A DNA stretch of 39,082 nt, taken from positions 1 through 39,082 of the forward strand of contig CAIPFN010000065.1 of the NCBI GenBank assembly GCA_903864265.1, given 5' to 3'. The notes below the pieces were generated by a model that did no database searches, had not been told where the DNA came from, and saw nothing but the letters and a program-made list of their open reading frames with translations. Below are positions 28,801-36,893 of the stretch, piece after piece (the stretch's first letter is position 1; the number at the start of each line of letters is the position of its first letter). This DNA comes from an uncultured Bacteroidales bacterium. Its GTDB lineage: Bacteria > Bacteroidota > Bacteroidia > Bacteroidales > UBA4417. The translations under genes were made by a program, and so were the position numbers.

Positions 28801-31674
28801 CGTTGATGGAGTAATAGGACTGGTTTGTGCCGGAAGAGATAAAACTGAAATTGCCTGTATGGAGGCCGTGCTTGTTCCGCATACATTTCCTGCAGTCACA
28901 GTGATGTTCCCACTCATGCCTGCAATTCCTACATTTGTTGAAATGGTTGCTGTTCCCTGTCCTGCATCAATAACCCAGCCTGCAGGAACAGTCCATGTGT
29001 AGGTTACTCCTGATATGCCGGCAATGTTGTACGATGGTAAAGTTCCCTGGCAGGGAGCTGTGTTTCCGGTTATAGGGCCAGGTTGCAGTGGTATGGTTTG
29101 CACTGTCAATGCAAGAGTCTGCATTGTGCCAATGCCGCATGCATTGGAAGGAGAAACCTGAACGATTCCGGAAGCGGCACCTGTTGTAACCAGGATGCTG
29201 CTGGTGCCCTGTCCTGAAGTGATAACCCAGCCTGCCGGGAAAGCCCATGTGTAGCTCACTCCTGGTATATTTGTTACAGTGTAATTCAGTAAAGTAGTCC
29301 CGAAACAAGGAGAAACCGGACCGCTGATAGAACCAGGTTGAAGTGGAATGGTTGTGACGGTAACTGCTTGCGATCTTAGCGTTCCATTGCCACATAGGTT
29401 GGAAGGCGTTACTGTAATATTTCCTGCATTCGCTCCAACACTTACAGTGATTGAATTGGTTAACCCCCCGCCGGTTTGTGTCCAGCCTGCCGGTAAAGCC
29501 CATGAATAGCTGACGCCCGGCACGTTGATAATGGAGTAGGTTTGTGTAGAACCTATGCAAGGGCTTAGGTTACCTGTAATGACCGATGGTTGGGCAGGTA
29601 TCGTAATTACCGTTATAGCCAGAATCCGGGCTGTGCCATTACCGCAGATATTAGAGGGAGTAAGGCTGATATTTCCTGATCCGGCTCCCACAGTGACAGT
29701 TATCGAATTTGTTGTACCTCCCCCGGTTTGTAACCATCCGGCCGGGAAGGACCAGGCATAGATGACTCCTGGAACAAGAGTAACACTATAACTCTGGGAA
29801 GAGCCAATGCAAGGATTTAAATTTCCTGTTATTATGGAAGGTTGAGCAGGAATAGTCGTTGTGGTTACAGCAAGAGTAACAGCTGTTCCTATGCCGCAGG
29901 TATTGGACGGGGTCACAGTAATACTTCCTGTGGTGGCTCCGGGAGTTACTATTATCGAATTTGTTGTTCCTCCACCGGTTTGAGTCCATCCTGCAGGGAA
30001 AGTCCAACTGTAGGTTACGCCTGAAACATTGGCGACACTATAGGTTTGGGCTGTTCCTGTACAAGGGTTTGAATTTCCGCTAATGGCTGAAGGTTGTGCC
30101 GGAACCGTGGTGGAAGTAACGCTAAGTATTTGTGCTGTTCCGCTGCCACAGGCATTTGACGGTGTGACAATAATATTGCCTGACTGGGCTGTGGTGGTAA
30201 CAGTCACAGAATTTGTTACCCCCCCGCCTGTTTGTATCCATCCTGCCGGGAAAATCCATGTGTACGTTATACCTGCTACATTGGTTACGTTGTAAATTTG
30301 AGAAGTTGCCATGCATGGCGTAATACTGCCGGTAATAATGGATGGCTGTGCCGGGATGGCTGTGGTAGTGACGGCAAGGGTACGGGGCGTACCGTTTCCG
30401 CAAGCGTTGGAAGGAGTAACACTTATATTTCCTGTACCTGCTCCAACAGTAACATTTACGGAATTTGTTGTCCCGCCACCGGTTTGAGTCCATCCAGCAG
30501 GAAATGTCCAGGCATAAAATACTCCGGGAATATTCGGAACGATGTAGATTTGTGAAGAACTTATGCATGGGGTAATGTTTCCGGTAATAATTCCTGGCTG
30601 GGCAGGCACAGAACTTACGGTTAGGCTGGTTGTGTTATTGGTGGAAATCGGATTATTACACCCGGCAGAAACCAGATTGGTAATCGTTACAACCGTTACA
30701 CCGGGGTTAAGCAGTGCAATGGTATTAAAAGTGGCTAAGCCTGCAGTGCTTACTGTGAAAACAGCTGTTGCACCAGTTGCGGTGTTGGCACCCGTAAGAT
30801 TATACGTCACAGTATAAGTTCCAACAGGTAATCCGACAGTTGTAGCGTTAAGAGTAATTGTTGATGCCATGCCTGTGCATACCAATGTCGCCGAGGTTGA
30901 TGCCAGATTATAGTTTGGACACATCCATGTTAGGGTAACCTGTCCGTCGGCGCCTGATTTGGAAGTAGAAGTGTTTTCTCCCCTGCCTCCTCCTCCTCCC
31001 CCGGGTGTTAGTCCGGCTGCCGCATCCGGAGTTCCGTCACCATCGGCGCCGCGTCCGCCATTTCCTGTTCCTGTTCCTCCGCTTCCGCCTGTCAGGGTGC
31101 CTGTTCCTCCTATGCCACCAACAGTGGTGTTTGTTGCGGATCCACCTCCTCCGCCACCACCTTCATTATTCGAACCAATGGTTGAAATTCGCGCGTCGCC
31201 GCCATTTCCTCCGGCAAAGGATGCTAGTATGTTTCCTCCAACAACCGATGCTGCTCCTCCTGCGCCACCAAGCCTGCTATTGTTTACATAGGTTCCTCCA
31301 TTTGCCAATATACTTGAAATTGACGTTTGTGATCCATTGTTGCCTGCTGTACCTCCGGTTCCAACTGTAATAGTAAGAATAGCTCCTGGGATAAGCCCGG
31401 TAAGAGTGCCACGGGTATAGGCTCCTGCACCCCCACCACCAGCCGCTCCTGATCTGTTTGATCCACCGGCGCCACCACCCCAGTTTTCAGCAACAATAGC
31501 CGTAACTCCAGCCGGAACAGTAAAAGTGCCATTTGTTGTAAACGTCTGTGTGGTCTGAGCGAAAACCGGGCTGCCCGCGAGTAATACGATTATCATCAAT
31601 GCAGGAAAACCTGATTTGATGATGCCTGTATATTCACAGGGAGCTCTGTTAATCATTTTTCTCAGATAATGCAT
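22885..31674 (-). CDS. Giant (2929 aa) adhesin-like surface protein: Gly-rich N-terminus, 12 tandem PKD/Ig-like repeats, further PKD-like modules, jelly-roll modules, HYR-like region
   Basis: Single uninterrupted 8.8-kb ORF with signal peptide (FPALMIIVLLAGSPVFAQ), tandem repeats, FSYYCGSNRGRYWAIDNVSLTG jelly roll, APVIINCPPDKIISGTNVSVILP HYR-like segment; C-terminus QTITVTVKPRPDVIKLN without an obvious T9SS CTD. Confidence 0.9.
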   Translation of the reverse strand: MHYLRKMINRAPCEYTGIIKSGFPALMIIVLLAGSPVFAQTTQTFTTNGTFTVPAGVTAIVAENWGGGAGGSNRSGAAGGGGAGAYTRGTLTGLIPGAILTITVGTGGTAGNNGSQTSISSILANGGTYVNNSRLGGAGGAASVVGGNILASFAGGNGGDARISTIGSNNEGGGGGGGSATNTTVGGIGGTGTLTGGSGGTGTGNGGRGADGDGTPDAAAGLTPGGGGGGRGENTSTSKSGADGQVTLTWMCPNYNLASTSATLVCTGMASTITLNATTVGLPVGTYTVTYNLTGANTATGATAVFTVSTAGLATFNTIALLNPGVTVVTITNLVSAGCNNPISTNNTTSLTVSSVPAQPGIITGNITPCISSSQIYIVPNIPGVFYAWTFPAGWTQTGGGTTNSVNVTVGAGTGNISVTPSNACGNGTPRTLAVTTTAIPAQPSIITGSITPCMATSQIYNVTNVAGITYTWIFPAGWIQTGGGVTNSVTVTTTAQSGNIIVTPSNACGSGTAQILSVTSTTVPAQPSAISGNSNPCTGTAQTYSVANVSGVTYSWTFPAGWTQTGGGTTNSIIVTPGATTGSITVTPSNTCGIGTAVTLAVTTTTIPAQPSIITGNLNPCIGSSQSYSVTLVPGVIYAWSFPAGWLQTGGGTTNSITVTVGAGSGNISLTPSNICGNGTARILAITVITIPAQPSVITGNLSPCIGSTQTYSIINVPGVSYSWALPAGWTQTGGGLTNSITVSVGANAGNITVTPSNLCGNGTLRSQAVTVTTIPLQPGSISGPVSPCFGTTLLNYTVTNIPGVSYTWAFPAGWVITSGQGTSSILVTTGAASGIVQVSPSNACGIGTMQTLALTVQTIPLQPGPITGNTAPCQGTLPSYNIAGISGVTYTWTVPAGWVIDAGQGTATISTNVGIAGMSGNITVTAGNVCGTSTASIQAISVLSLPAQTSPITPSTPNLCQNSTQNYMVNPPPPPGVTYTWIGPAGSSILSGQGTNIIQIKYGILSGNLTITPSNICGNGPPQTMAINILNSTPAPSGPISGMVAPCIGSNQIYSVITVVGVIYSWSVPAGWVITAGQGTNSITTTAGAAAGNIQVIAGNACGGSVPRLFAVNPWSSVPVQPSPIIGNQQVCVSGTLTYSVTNIPLVTYTWSVPAGWIINSGQGTNSVVVTAGALSGNIVVVPSNLCGNGTAQTLAMSVDLAIPADPGPISGNNNPCESSIQVYSVLYQAGVTYVWTVPAGSSISAGQGSNSITLTIGATSGSIMVTPGNSCGSSTGKSMLITIKPLPVSAGLILGNLQFCEGSIQTYSVTNFAGITYTWVVPAGWVINSGQGMNSISVSTGVNSGNVQVTPANICGSGPSSLLGITVNPLPAAFVGNNKEICAGASVQIGGPSIPGHTYSWTSLPPGFTSVTSNPTVSPIVTTTYYLQETITVTGCSNLNAVTVIANQIISVSVNPSSRVQTICNGEHTNIVLSSNISGTQFSWVAALTGGSGTTFTANGTGNVISEVITNTSSFLSTVTYTITATADVCVNSTTTVVVTINPSPLVNAQSTGVCSDIPAGITLGASTNGIAVASYTITSIQSNGLTSSAGSPATGSGFAANSISDDAWTNPTLNPVNVVYTISPVSALGCAGNTFTVTVTVNPEPLVTSAANYGICSGSSTGITLTATLPGTFIWSIGAITGGITGASAGAGTAINQILTNPGNTADGTVAYIVIPKSASGPCAGDPTTLLVTVHPKPIVTNAVSAAICSGIVSNIPLTASVASNFTWTIGAISGGITGASAGNGTAIVQTLTNPSNTSAGTVQYVVTPTSQVSLCTGNPFTITVTVNPKPSVTASSSVGSVCAGTTFNLFSTSSANTPPLILSEGFNPPAYSWTRTNSSGGGTPANADWTLRGDGYITNAQTFHSNDASQFYLSDSRSQNGTTTATTLVSPVLSTAGYSSLSLSFWHYYDFNSTTGEFAKVEVSTNNGATWTQVIIYNTVDIGTPSSFQNEILNLGSAYINSTTFQFRFSYYCGSNRGRYWAIDNVSLTGTPSAIPTINWTSNPAGYTASVADPINVSQVVTTSYTASYTNPLTGCSNSASVSVTSLPLPVASITADYCAISGKIQLTATGGGTYLWSNGLTTQVIVIDIAGPYSVIVTGANGCSTTANLNVSNELVSNGTFTAGNTGFTSGYDYDPAANGLIAPESEYSVYNNAQFTHPNFWGYDHTSGTGIGNANFMIVNGAKYAPQPTVWQEILSITPNTDYYFSAWAMSLNNVAPFAKLRFEVNGVQVGTIATLTAGVDIVNNPWLIKDRFYGTWNSGAATSATLRIIDLETAAGGNDFGLDDISFGTLSPVPYSFSPSANNGTNVICEGMNVQLNANITGGMPPYHTNWTGPNGFTSTLQDPIITNISLAGQGIYYLTMHDSYGCTPQTKQFYLTVIPAPMATVNGGGNCCQYGASPLIAFTASGGTVPYTFTYSINGGSNQTITTYGINNTAIVFAPTINLGTYVYNLVSVTDITGCQRTLNSAITVVVQPLPISVISGSNPVCAGTTGNIYTGNSAMASYAWSISGNGSISGVTNAINTNITTGNTCGNPFELYLEVTDAFGCSSIAEESFMVDDNIAPVIINCPPDKIISGTNVSVILPLVYSESPVSITETQYNNEGGLATDNCKIESYTYSDTQSGISPIIVDRTFILKDKCGNVTHCIQIITIIVPPDITCSDPPSSNTNTCNAVVNPAEPFVNAGDPVTWSWVMSGATIGSGTGAIGNYTFNVGVTTITWTATNVSGSDVCTQTITVIDNQAPTFNVPADLSYCVEDIYGATYWDPTVDIMPNRPEYYLFVAGNTDLDLDLATITDNCPSGCAFEIRWRIDFADGTFLPALPATYVTGQPSTYVVNIHFPGSITANVVHHVTYQVADCHGNVSPSQTITVTVKPRPDVIKLN
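26100..26780 (-). repeat. Two adjacent PKD-like modules sharing IWSIGAITGGITGASAG / TWTIGAISGGITGASAG
   Basis: Internal protein repeat ICSG...GAITGGITGASAGxGTAIxQxLTNPxNTxxGTVxYxVxP in the giant ORF. Boundaries approximate. Confidence 0.8.
27556..30606 (-). repeat. 12 tandem ~85-aa (~254-bp) repeats within the giant adhesin
   Basis: Units of the form PAQPSIITGNxxPCxGSSQTYSVTNVPGVTYTWTFPAGWxQTGGGTTNSITVTVGAGSGNIxVTPSNxCGNGTARxLAVTTTTI. 12 copies counted from PAQPGIITG to GITVNPL. Confidence 0.92.
30928..31560 (-). other. Glycine-rich N-terminal domain of the giant adhesin
   Basis: TTQTFTTNGTFTVPAGVTAIVAENWGGGAGGSNRSGAAGGGGAGAYTRGTL...GGGGGGGSATNTTVGGIGGTG...GGGGGGRGENTSTSKSGADGQVTLTW. Confidence 0.8.
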
Positions 31675-32806
31675 TTGAAAAAATATTTTGTGGAAAAGTT
31701 TAGGGTCGTCTAACTCATTTTCCGGTTTTTCCCCTCTTTCTGGACTGTATGCTTTCTGTCATATATTCTTGAGCATGCTAGAAATACTGTTATGGGTATT
31801 CCTTTTTCCCGTTTTGTGATTATCTGTACAAATCCTTCATGTCGTCAACTGTATCAATTGTTTTAAAGTTGTGGATTATTTTTCCCAACAAGTAAATAAA
31901 TATTACTAATAAGAACTTGTACTGCCTAAATTAGTAATAAAAACCTTGGTTTGCGTCCATACTTTAGTAATTATTCATTACCGGGCATGAAAAAAGTAAT
32001 ATGAAAAATCATAAATAATTAAAAAATGTAAAATTTCTTTCAAGGCAGCTTCTTTTACAATAATATCATGGTCTCCCCAGTCCTTTTCTGAGAAAAACAG
32101 ATGGGGTTAATTTTTGAAAATATTGAATAATAATTAGATACAAACTTTCGTATCCTAATTTGAGTTGTTCGGAGTATTTAAAAAACATGAACAAATAAAT
32201 TGCAATGCGGATAAAATAGTATACAGTATAATATTAAAAAAATAATAAATCAAGTAAAATGAATTTATATTATAGGGATATGCAAAATGGATAGTATTTA
32301 TTGTGCAAGTATAAAAAGTTTACACTTTTAGCCATAGGAATGCCAGCCCAACATACTGGTTTGTATATTTATCTATAGCTCCATGGTGCGTGATTTAAAC
32401 TTTGCCTTCGGGGGACGCATCACGGTTTAACGGGAATAATTGATACTTAAGAAATTATAGTTAAAACTTACCATAATTATATGGCTAATTGTGCAGGCTT
32501 TCGAAGCTGACAGTTTCTGAAAGGGATAAGGATGGCATGCTTTCTTCAGGCTTGCGGAATTCTTGAAGCTGTTATTGGCAGTATGCTTTTTTAGTCAGTA
32601 TCTGTTGAAAAGGTATAATTTCGGATGCCAGCAAGAGGTGAAACAGATCGGGGTATATCAAGTTTTATTATTAAATGCAGATATACAGCAGTTTGGCAAA
32701 AAAATATTCACCCTTTCTTCAGGGTAAAACCCCTTTTTCTTTTTGGGATTTAGGGGGAAAAGATACGACCGCAGTCTGAGTCAGGCACTGTAAGATTATA
32801 GGACGC

Positions 32807-33799
32807 CTAGAAGCCTGGATGCCCGACTTCGTGAAAACGGTTGGGATTGTTGTGCTTTCGGAAAAGCCAGGCAACCGATATTTCGTGGGCGCCTCCCGAG
32901 CGCATGGTGACCCTTGAAATGGTGTAGTCGAAGCTGTATCCTACCTTATATTCTTTTTGCTGAAAGCCTAGCAATAGGATCAGGGCGTCGGGGTTTCCAA
33001 AGGTATGCCTGAGCCATAATCCTGCTACCACAGGGAATGAGTTCACATACATTCCCAGGTTTAGCTGCCTGAAATTGCCTTGTTGTATATAAACTACGTT
33101 TGGCGATACAGAGAAATTGCGTAAATCTTCCCCATCCATACCCTGGAAAAAATCGATCAGCATTCCGGAATGCAGGGTCCAGCGCATGCGTAACCTGTTC
33201 TCATTTCCGCCATAGAACGACATATCGGGCCTGCTGAGATGGTTAACGGCAAGGCCAAAATACAGGCTTTCCTTAAACCCAGCCAGCAATCCTGCGCTGA
33301 AATCCAGGTTGCCGATATTCAGTTTAGGGGGTAAATATTCCCTTGTTGGCTCAATATTGCCTGTATGTATATCAATCTGATCGTAAAAAAGCAGTTTTTC
33401 CCAATCCAGCCTGTACTGCATGTACCCAGCCTGAATAGCGGCATTTAAAACCATAAAATGCGAAGCCTGCAGGCGGTACGAATAAATACCGCTTGCGCTG
33501 AACCGGTTGTAAACACCGCCCCCTCCTATATCGGCATTGGCTATGATGCCCGCCCCTCCCGATATTTTATCGAAATGCTCATCCCAGGTGGCACTGTAGC
33601 TCACATATCCTTTTGTGATAGAAGGCCACTGGTTACGGTAATTCAGCGTAACCCGCTGATCCAGCTTTCCCCCCGCCAGGGCCGGGTTCAGGTATAAGGG
33701 ATTTGCATAAAACTGGGTATAGATCACATCCTGCGAATAGGCCCGGCTGATCAGAGTAAGTAGCGCGATGGCAATGAGAATTAGTCTTGATGTCTTCAT
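32807..33799 (-). CDS. PorP/SprF family type IX secretion-associated membrane protein (cassette copy 2)
   Basis: SQDVIYTQFYANPLYLNPALAGGKLDQRVTLNYRNQWPSITKGYVSYSATWDEHFDKISGGAGIIANADIGGGG. The ORF track starts at TTG 33808; ATG at 33799. Confidence 0.93.
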   Translation of the reverse strand: MKTSRLILIAIALLTLISRAYSQDVIYTQFYANPLYLNPALAGGKLDQRVTLNYRNQWPSITKGYVSYSATWDEHFDKISGGAGIIANADIGGGGVYNRFSASGIYSYRLQASHFMVLNAAIQAGYMQYRLDWEKLLFYDQIDIHTGNIEPTREYLPPKLNIGNLDFSAGLLAGFKESLYFGLAVNHLSRPDMSFYGGNENRLRMRWTLHSGMLIDFFQGMDGEDLRNFSVSPNVVYIQQGNFRQLNLGMYVNSFPVVAGLWLRHTFGNPDALILLLGFQQKEYKVGYSFDYTISRVTMRSGGAHEISVAWLFRKHNNPNRFHEVGHPGF

Positions 33800-33808
33800 T
33801 TTACTCAA

Positions 33809-36184
33809 CTATTTAAGAAGCATTACAGTTCCCTGTGCAGGGGATTTCTGGTTGAAGTTATAGGAAACAGGTGCATTGAAACTTACCACCCAGGTATAGA
33901 GATCAGGTGGACAAGGCATTCCTTTAAAAGTGCCATCCCAACCCTTTGTTTTGTCGCTGGAGCTAAAGAGTTGTTCGCCCCATTTATTGAATATCAACAT
34001 CTTGAAGGAGAAGTCAATATCGTGATTGTATTTTGGTAAAAACTCATCATTCAGTCCGTCGCCGTTGGGCGAAAATGCGTTGGGCATCCATATCAGCAGC
34101 TCGCAGGGGCGCAGCAACACCGAGTCGCTACCCTGGCAGCCATGGTGATCGGTAACAATTACCCAATACAGGCCTTCGGCTGTTGCCACCAATTGGGGAG
34201 CCGTGCTTCCATCCTGCCAGCTGTAAGTGGCAAAGCCGGTTCCGGGGGCCAGCACAACTTCATGATCCGAACAAAGGGTGTCATGATCGCCTATGTGAAC
34301 TTCAGGGCTGGGGAATACGTATAAATCAAGGGTCTCTGTTTTTGAACAGGCTTTACTGCCGGTAGCCGTTACCTGGTATTCTCCCGAGGCATCTGGTCCA
34401 ATTTTACCAAGTTCCCATTCCGCACCGGCATGAGTCTGTCCGTCAGGACTGGTCCATTTGTAGCTGAGGTTCTCTGCGTTCAGTGAGCCGGCACCCAGAG
34501 TGATTGGAGTTCCTGGACAATATTCGCCTCCACCGCTGGTAAAAATTTGCGGAACCGGTGTTATTTCAACCAAGCCCATGGAGTATATAGCCGGTATCTC
34601 GTATCCTGATGCGGAATAAATGACGCAATTCAGCCAATTCCACTTTAATTCAGTGAGCCCCGGCGACAACCCATAAAAACTAAGCTTAAATAATAAGTCT
34701 TCGCTCAGTAAGGTGATGGAATCGCTTGCCTGGAAATTCATTTGTAGTATACCCGGGGAAATTAAGGTGGCCGATAAAATGCCCTGGTTCAATAAACTGT
34801 TCACCTGCGAAAGACCATTAAATGTAAGTATAGAAGAATCAAAAGCCAGTTGTATAGAGAAAGCCGAAATGTTGGTGAAATCGTAGGCCATCAGCGGGAT
34901 TTCAAATGGAATACTTATACAGCTCTCCACATTTCCTGCAAGTACTTCTACCTCACCGGTCACCTTGTTTAAAATGATAAATTGTTGTGAAGCCATACAC
35001 CCGTTTTGATTTCTCACCCATGCGGTATACGTGCCGGCCGTCAGTTTGGAAAATACATTCTGGGTCTGCCAGTCCATCCCGTTTATGGAATATGCCATTG
35101 ATGGTGCTGTGCCTCTGGCTGTGATAATCACGTATCCGTTAGCCAGTCCGTTTGTTGAAGTGAAAGTGCTGATGCCGGTGATTTCGGGATTGCTTATCTC
35201 CACCGCGAGTGTGGCAGGCAGCGCACATTGTCCGGCATCGGGGGTAAAAGTATAAATGAGGGTGGTATCCAATGATGTATTAATGGTTGCAGGCTCCCAT
35301 TTACCACTGACGCCTTCGGGTGAAATGGCGGGTAAAGCCGGCGGTATACTGTTGCGGCAGAAGGGGCCCATAGGCTCAAATGCCGGAACAGCCGGGCGGG
35401 TAACTGTTATTTTCACTGATACGGTTGAGGAACATTGCCCCGAGTCCGGGGTAAAAGTGTAATTGCTGGTCCCGGCGATGGAAGTATTGATGGTGGATGG
35501 ATTCCACTTCCCGTGTATGCTGTTGGCCGAAGTGTCGGGGAGAACAGGTGAAGGCGAATTCATACAAAGCGTTTCAAAAGCAGAGAATGCCGGAATAAGC
35601 GTGTTACTGAGGGTAATGGTGAGCGATGATTCTGCAGGCGGACAACTGCCGTCGCGGCCTAAGCCAGTAGCCGTGAGGGTGAGAGTAACTGACCCAAGAG
35701 CTATATCCGCAGGTCCAAAAGTATATTCCGGGTTTAGGGATAAGGTATTGTCGAAGCTGCCGTCGCCGCTGCTTTTCCAGCTCAGGTTCCGGTAGCCTGA
35801 GGCCGTGGCGTCGCTTAGACTTACGCGACTGTTTTTGCACCAGGAGCTGTTTTCGCCGGCATAGGCTATAGGTGCCTCAAAAACTTTTATGGTACCCAGT
35901 TCCAGGCTGTCGCATCCATATATGCTGGTTTGCAGGGCCGACAGTATATAGTCGCCTGCACTTATATTCCACGAAATAGTTGCCGTATCAGCGGTTTCGT
36001 TAAGGACACCAACAGTTCCCAACGCATTTGTCAGCGTCCAGGTATAAGTGGAGCCAGCCTCTCCGTCAATACGATAATGCCTTTCAGCTCCTCGGCACAC
36101 ACTGTCGATCACATACCCCTGGCCGGCTGCGGTGAAGGCAACTGCAAGGAATAAGGTCAGCAATATGGTTTTGAGGCTGTTCAT
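33809..36184 (-). CDS. Secreted multidomain protein with type-B T9SS CTD and cohesin-like domain, 791 aa (copy 2)
   Basis: Same length and architecture as 16448-18823. C-terminus LLIWMPNAFSPNGDGLNDEFLPKYNHDIDFSFKMLIFNKWGEQLFSSSDKTKGWDGTFKGMPCPPDLYTWVV...GTVMLLK. Confidence 0.92.
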   Translation of the reverse strand: MNSLKTILLTLFLAVAFTAAGQGYVIDSVCRGAERHYRIDGEAGSTYTWTLTNALGTVGVLNETADTATISWNISAGDYILSALQTSIYGCDSLELGTIKVFEAPIAYAGENSSWCKNSRVSLSDATASGYRNLSWKSSGDGSFDNTLSLNPEYTFGPADIALGSVTLTLTATGLGRDGSCPPAESSLTITLSNTLIPAFSAFETLCMNSPSPVLPDTSANSIHGKWNPSTINTSIAGTSNYTFTPDSGQCSSTVSVKITVTRPAVPAFEPMGPFCRNSIPPALPAISPEGVSGKWEPATINTSLDTTLIYTFTPDAGQCALPATLAVEISNPEITGISTFTSTNGLANGYVIITARGTAPSMAYSINGMDWQTQNVFSKLTAGTYTAWVRNQNGCMASQQFIILNKVTGEVEVLAGNVESCISIPFEIPLMAYDFTNISAFSIQLAFDSSILTFNGLSQVNSLLNQGILSATLISPGILQMNFQASDSITLLSEDLLFKLSFYGLSPGLTELKWNWLNCVIYSASGYEIPAIYSMGLVEITPVPQIFTSGGGEYCPGTPITLGAGSLNAENLSYKWTSPDGQTHAGAEWELGKIGPDASGEYQVTATGSKACSKTETLDLYVFPSPEVHIGDHDTLCSDHEVVLAPGTGFATYSWQDGSTAPQLVATAEGLYWVIVTDHHGCQGSDSVLLRPCELLIWMPNAFSPNGDGLNDEFLPKYNHDIDFSFKMLIFNKWGEQLFSSSDKTKGWDGTFKGMPCPPDLYTWVVSFNAPVSYNFNQKSPAQGTVMLLK
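34550..34962 (-). other. Cohesin-like domain within the 791-aa protein (copy 2)
   Basis: GEVEVLAGNVESCISIPFEIPLMAYDFTNISAFSIQLAFDSSILTFNGLSQVNSLLNQGILSATLISPGILQMNFQASDSITLLSEDLLFKLSFYGLSPGLTELKW. Boundaries approximate. Confidence 0.55.
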
Positions 36185-36185
36185 C

Positions 36186-36893
36186 TTATTTTTTCTTTGA
36201 TACTGGATTATATTGATAAATGTGCGAACTACCCGGCTTTGGAGTAACCGTTAGGGATACTGAATTGGATGATGTGCTGTTAGTTGCAAAAGCATCGGAC
36301 ACACTGATCACCATAAAGGAATAAATTCCCGCTGCCGGTGGAATGAACGGTATCAGGAGTTCGCCCGTGGTAATGTTGCTGACAGTTATATTTTGTATGC
36401 CTCCATTCGGGCCGGTGATGCGATAGGTTATACTCCAGGGGGCGGTGCCTGTGAGGTGGATCGAAAGGCTGGTGCCCTGGCCCAGGCAGATTTGCGGTGG
36501 TTCCAGGCTGAGTGTGGCTGTGGGTAACCATTGTTGGACAATGATTTTCCCTGCTTTCAGGTTCATCGAACAGCCGGGTTTACGGGAGGTGACTTTGTAG
36601 AAATACGTGCCCGGGCTCAGCCAGGTCACATGAACTATGGGTCCGGTAGTTATACCGCCTTCGAAAAATGCCTCCGTTGGCTGGCAGTTGCCGGGAACAG
36701 TCACGAAGTTGACACCCGAAACATCATTATAGAGTTCCCAGTTGTAGGTGTCGCCGAGCATTTCAATTACACTGAGTTCGGTTGTCTGACCAACATTGAC
36801 AATATTCGTCTGTGCCAGGGCAGGAGCCAGGGCCAGTAGCAGTGGTATTACTACCATCAGCGTACGAATAAGTCTGAATATAGGTCGTCTCAC
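36186..36893 (-). CDS. Small secreted Ig/PKD-like protein, 235 aa (copy 2)
   Basis: Paralogue of 18825-19505: TYNWELYNDVSGVNFVTVPGNC...VHVTWLSPGTYFYKVTSRKPGCSMNLKAGKIIV; ends TPKPGSSHIYQYNPVSKKK. Confidence 0.85.
   Translation of the reverse strand: MRRPIFRLIRTLMVVIPLLLALAPALAQTNIVNVGQTTELSVIEMLGDTYNWELYNDVSGVNFVTVPGNCQPTEAFFEGGITTGPIVHVTWLSPGTYFYKVTSRKPGCSMNLKAGKIIVQQWLPTATLSLEPPQICLGQGTSLSIHLTGTAPWSITYRITGPNGGIQNITVSNITTGELLIPFIPPAAGIYSFMVISVSDAFATNSTSSNSVSLTVTPKPGSSHIYQYNPVSKKK

Noticed and set aside
27530-30295. Recurring ~70-aa plus-strand ORFs of similar sequence across the repeat array
   Set aside because: Antisense translations of the 12 tandem repeats; periodicity is explained by the giant gene.
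27556-30606. Regularly spaced ~254-bp repeats as a possible CRISPR-like array
   Set aside because: Units are too long and are in-frame protein repeats of a single ORF; no short repeats with unique spacers and no cas genes.
30990-31040. Possible dockerin-like DGDGTPD motif in the giant protein
   Set aside because: Single short motif inside the Gly-rich region, lacking the paired calcium-binding repeats of a dockerin.
30959-31370. Plus-strand ORFs with Pro-rich/Leu-Arg-rich translations
   Set aside because: Antisense shadow of the Gly-rich domain of the giant minus-strand gene.
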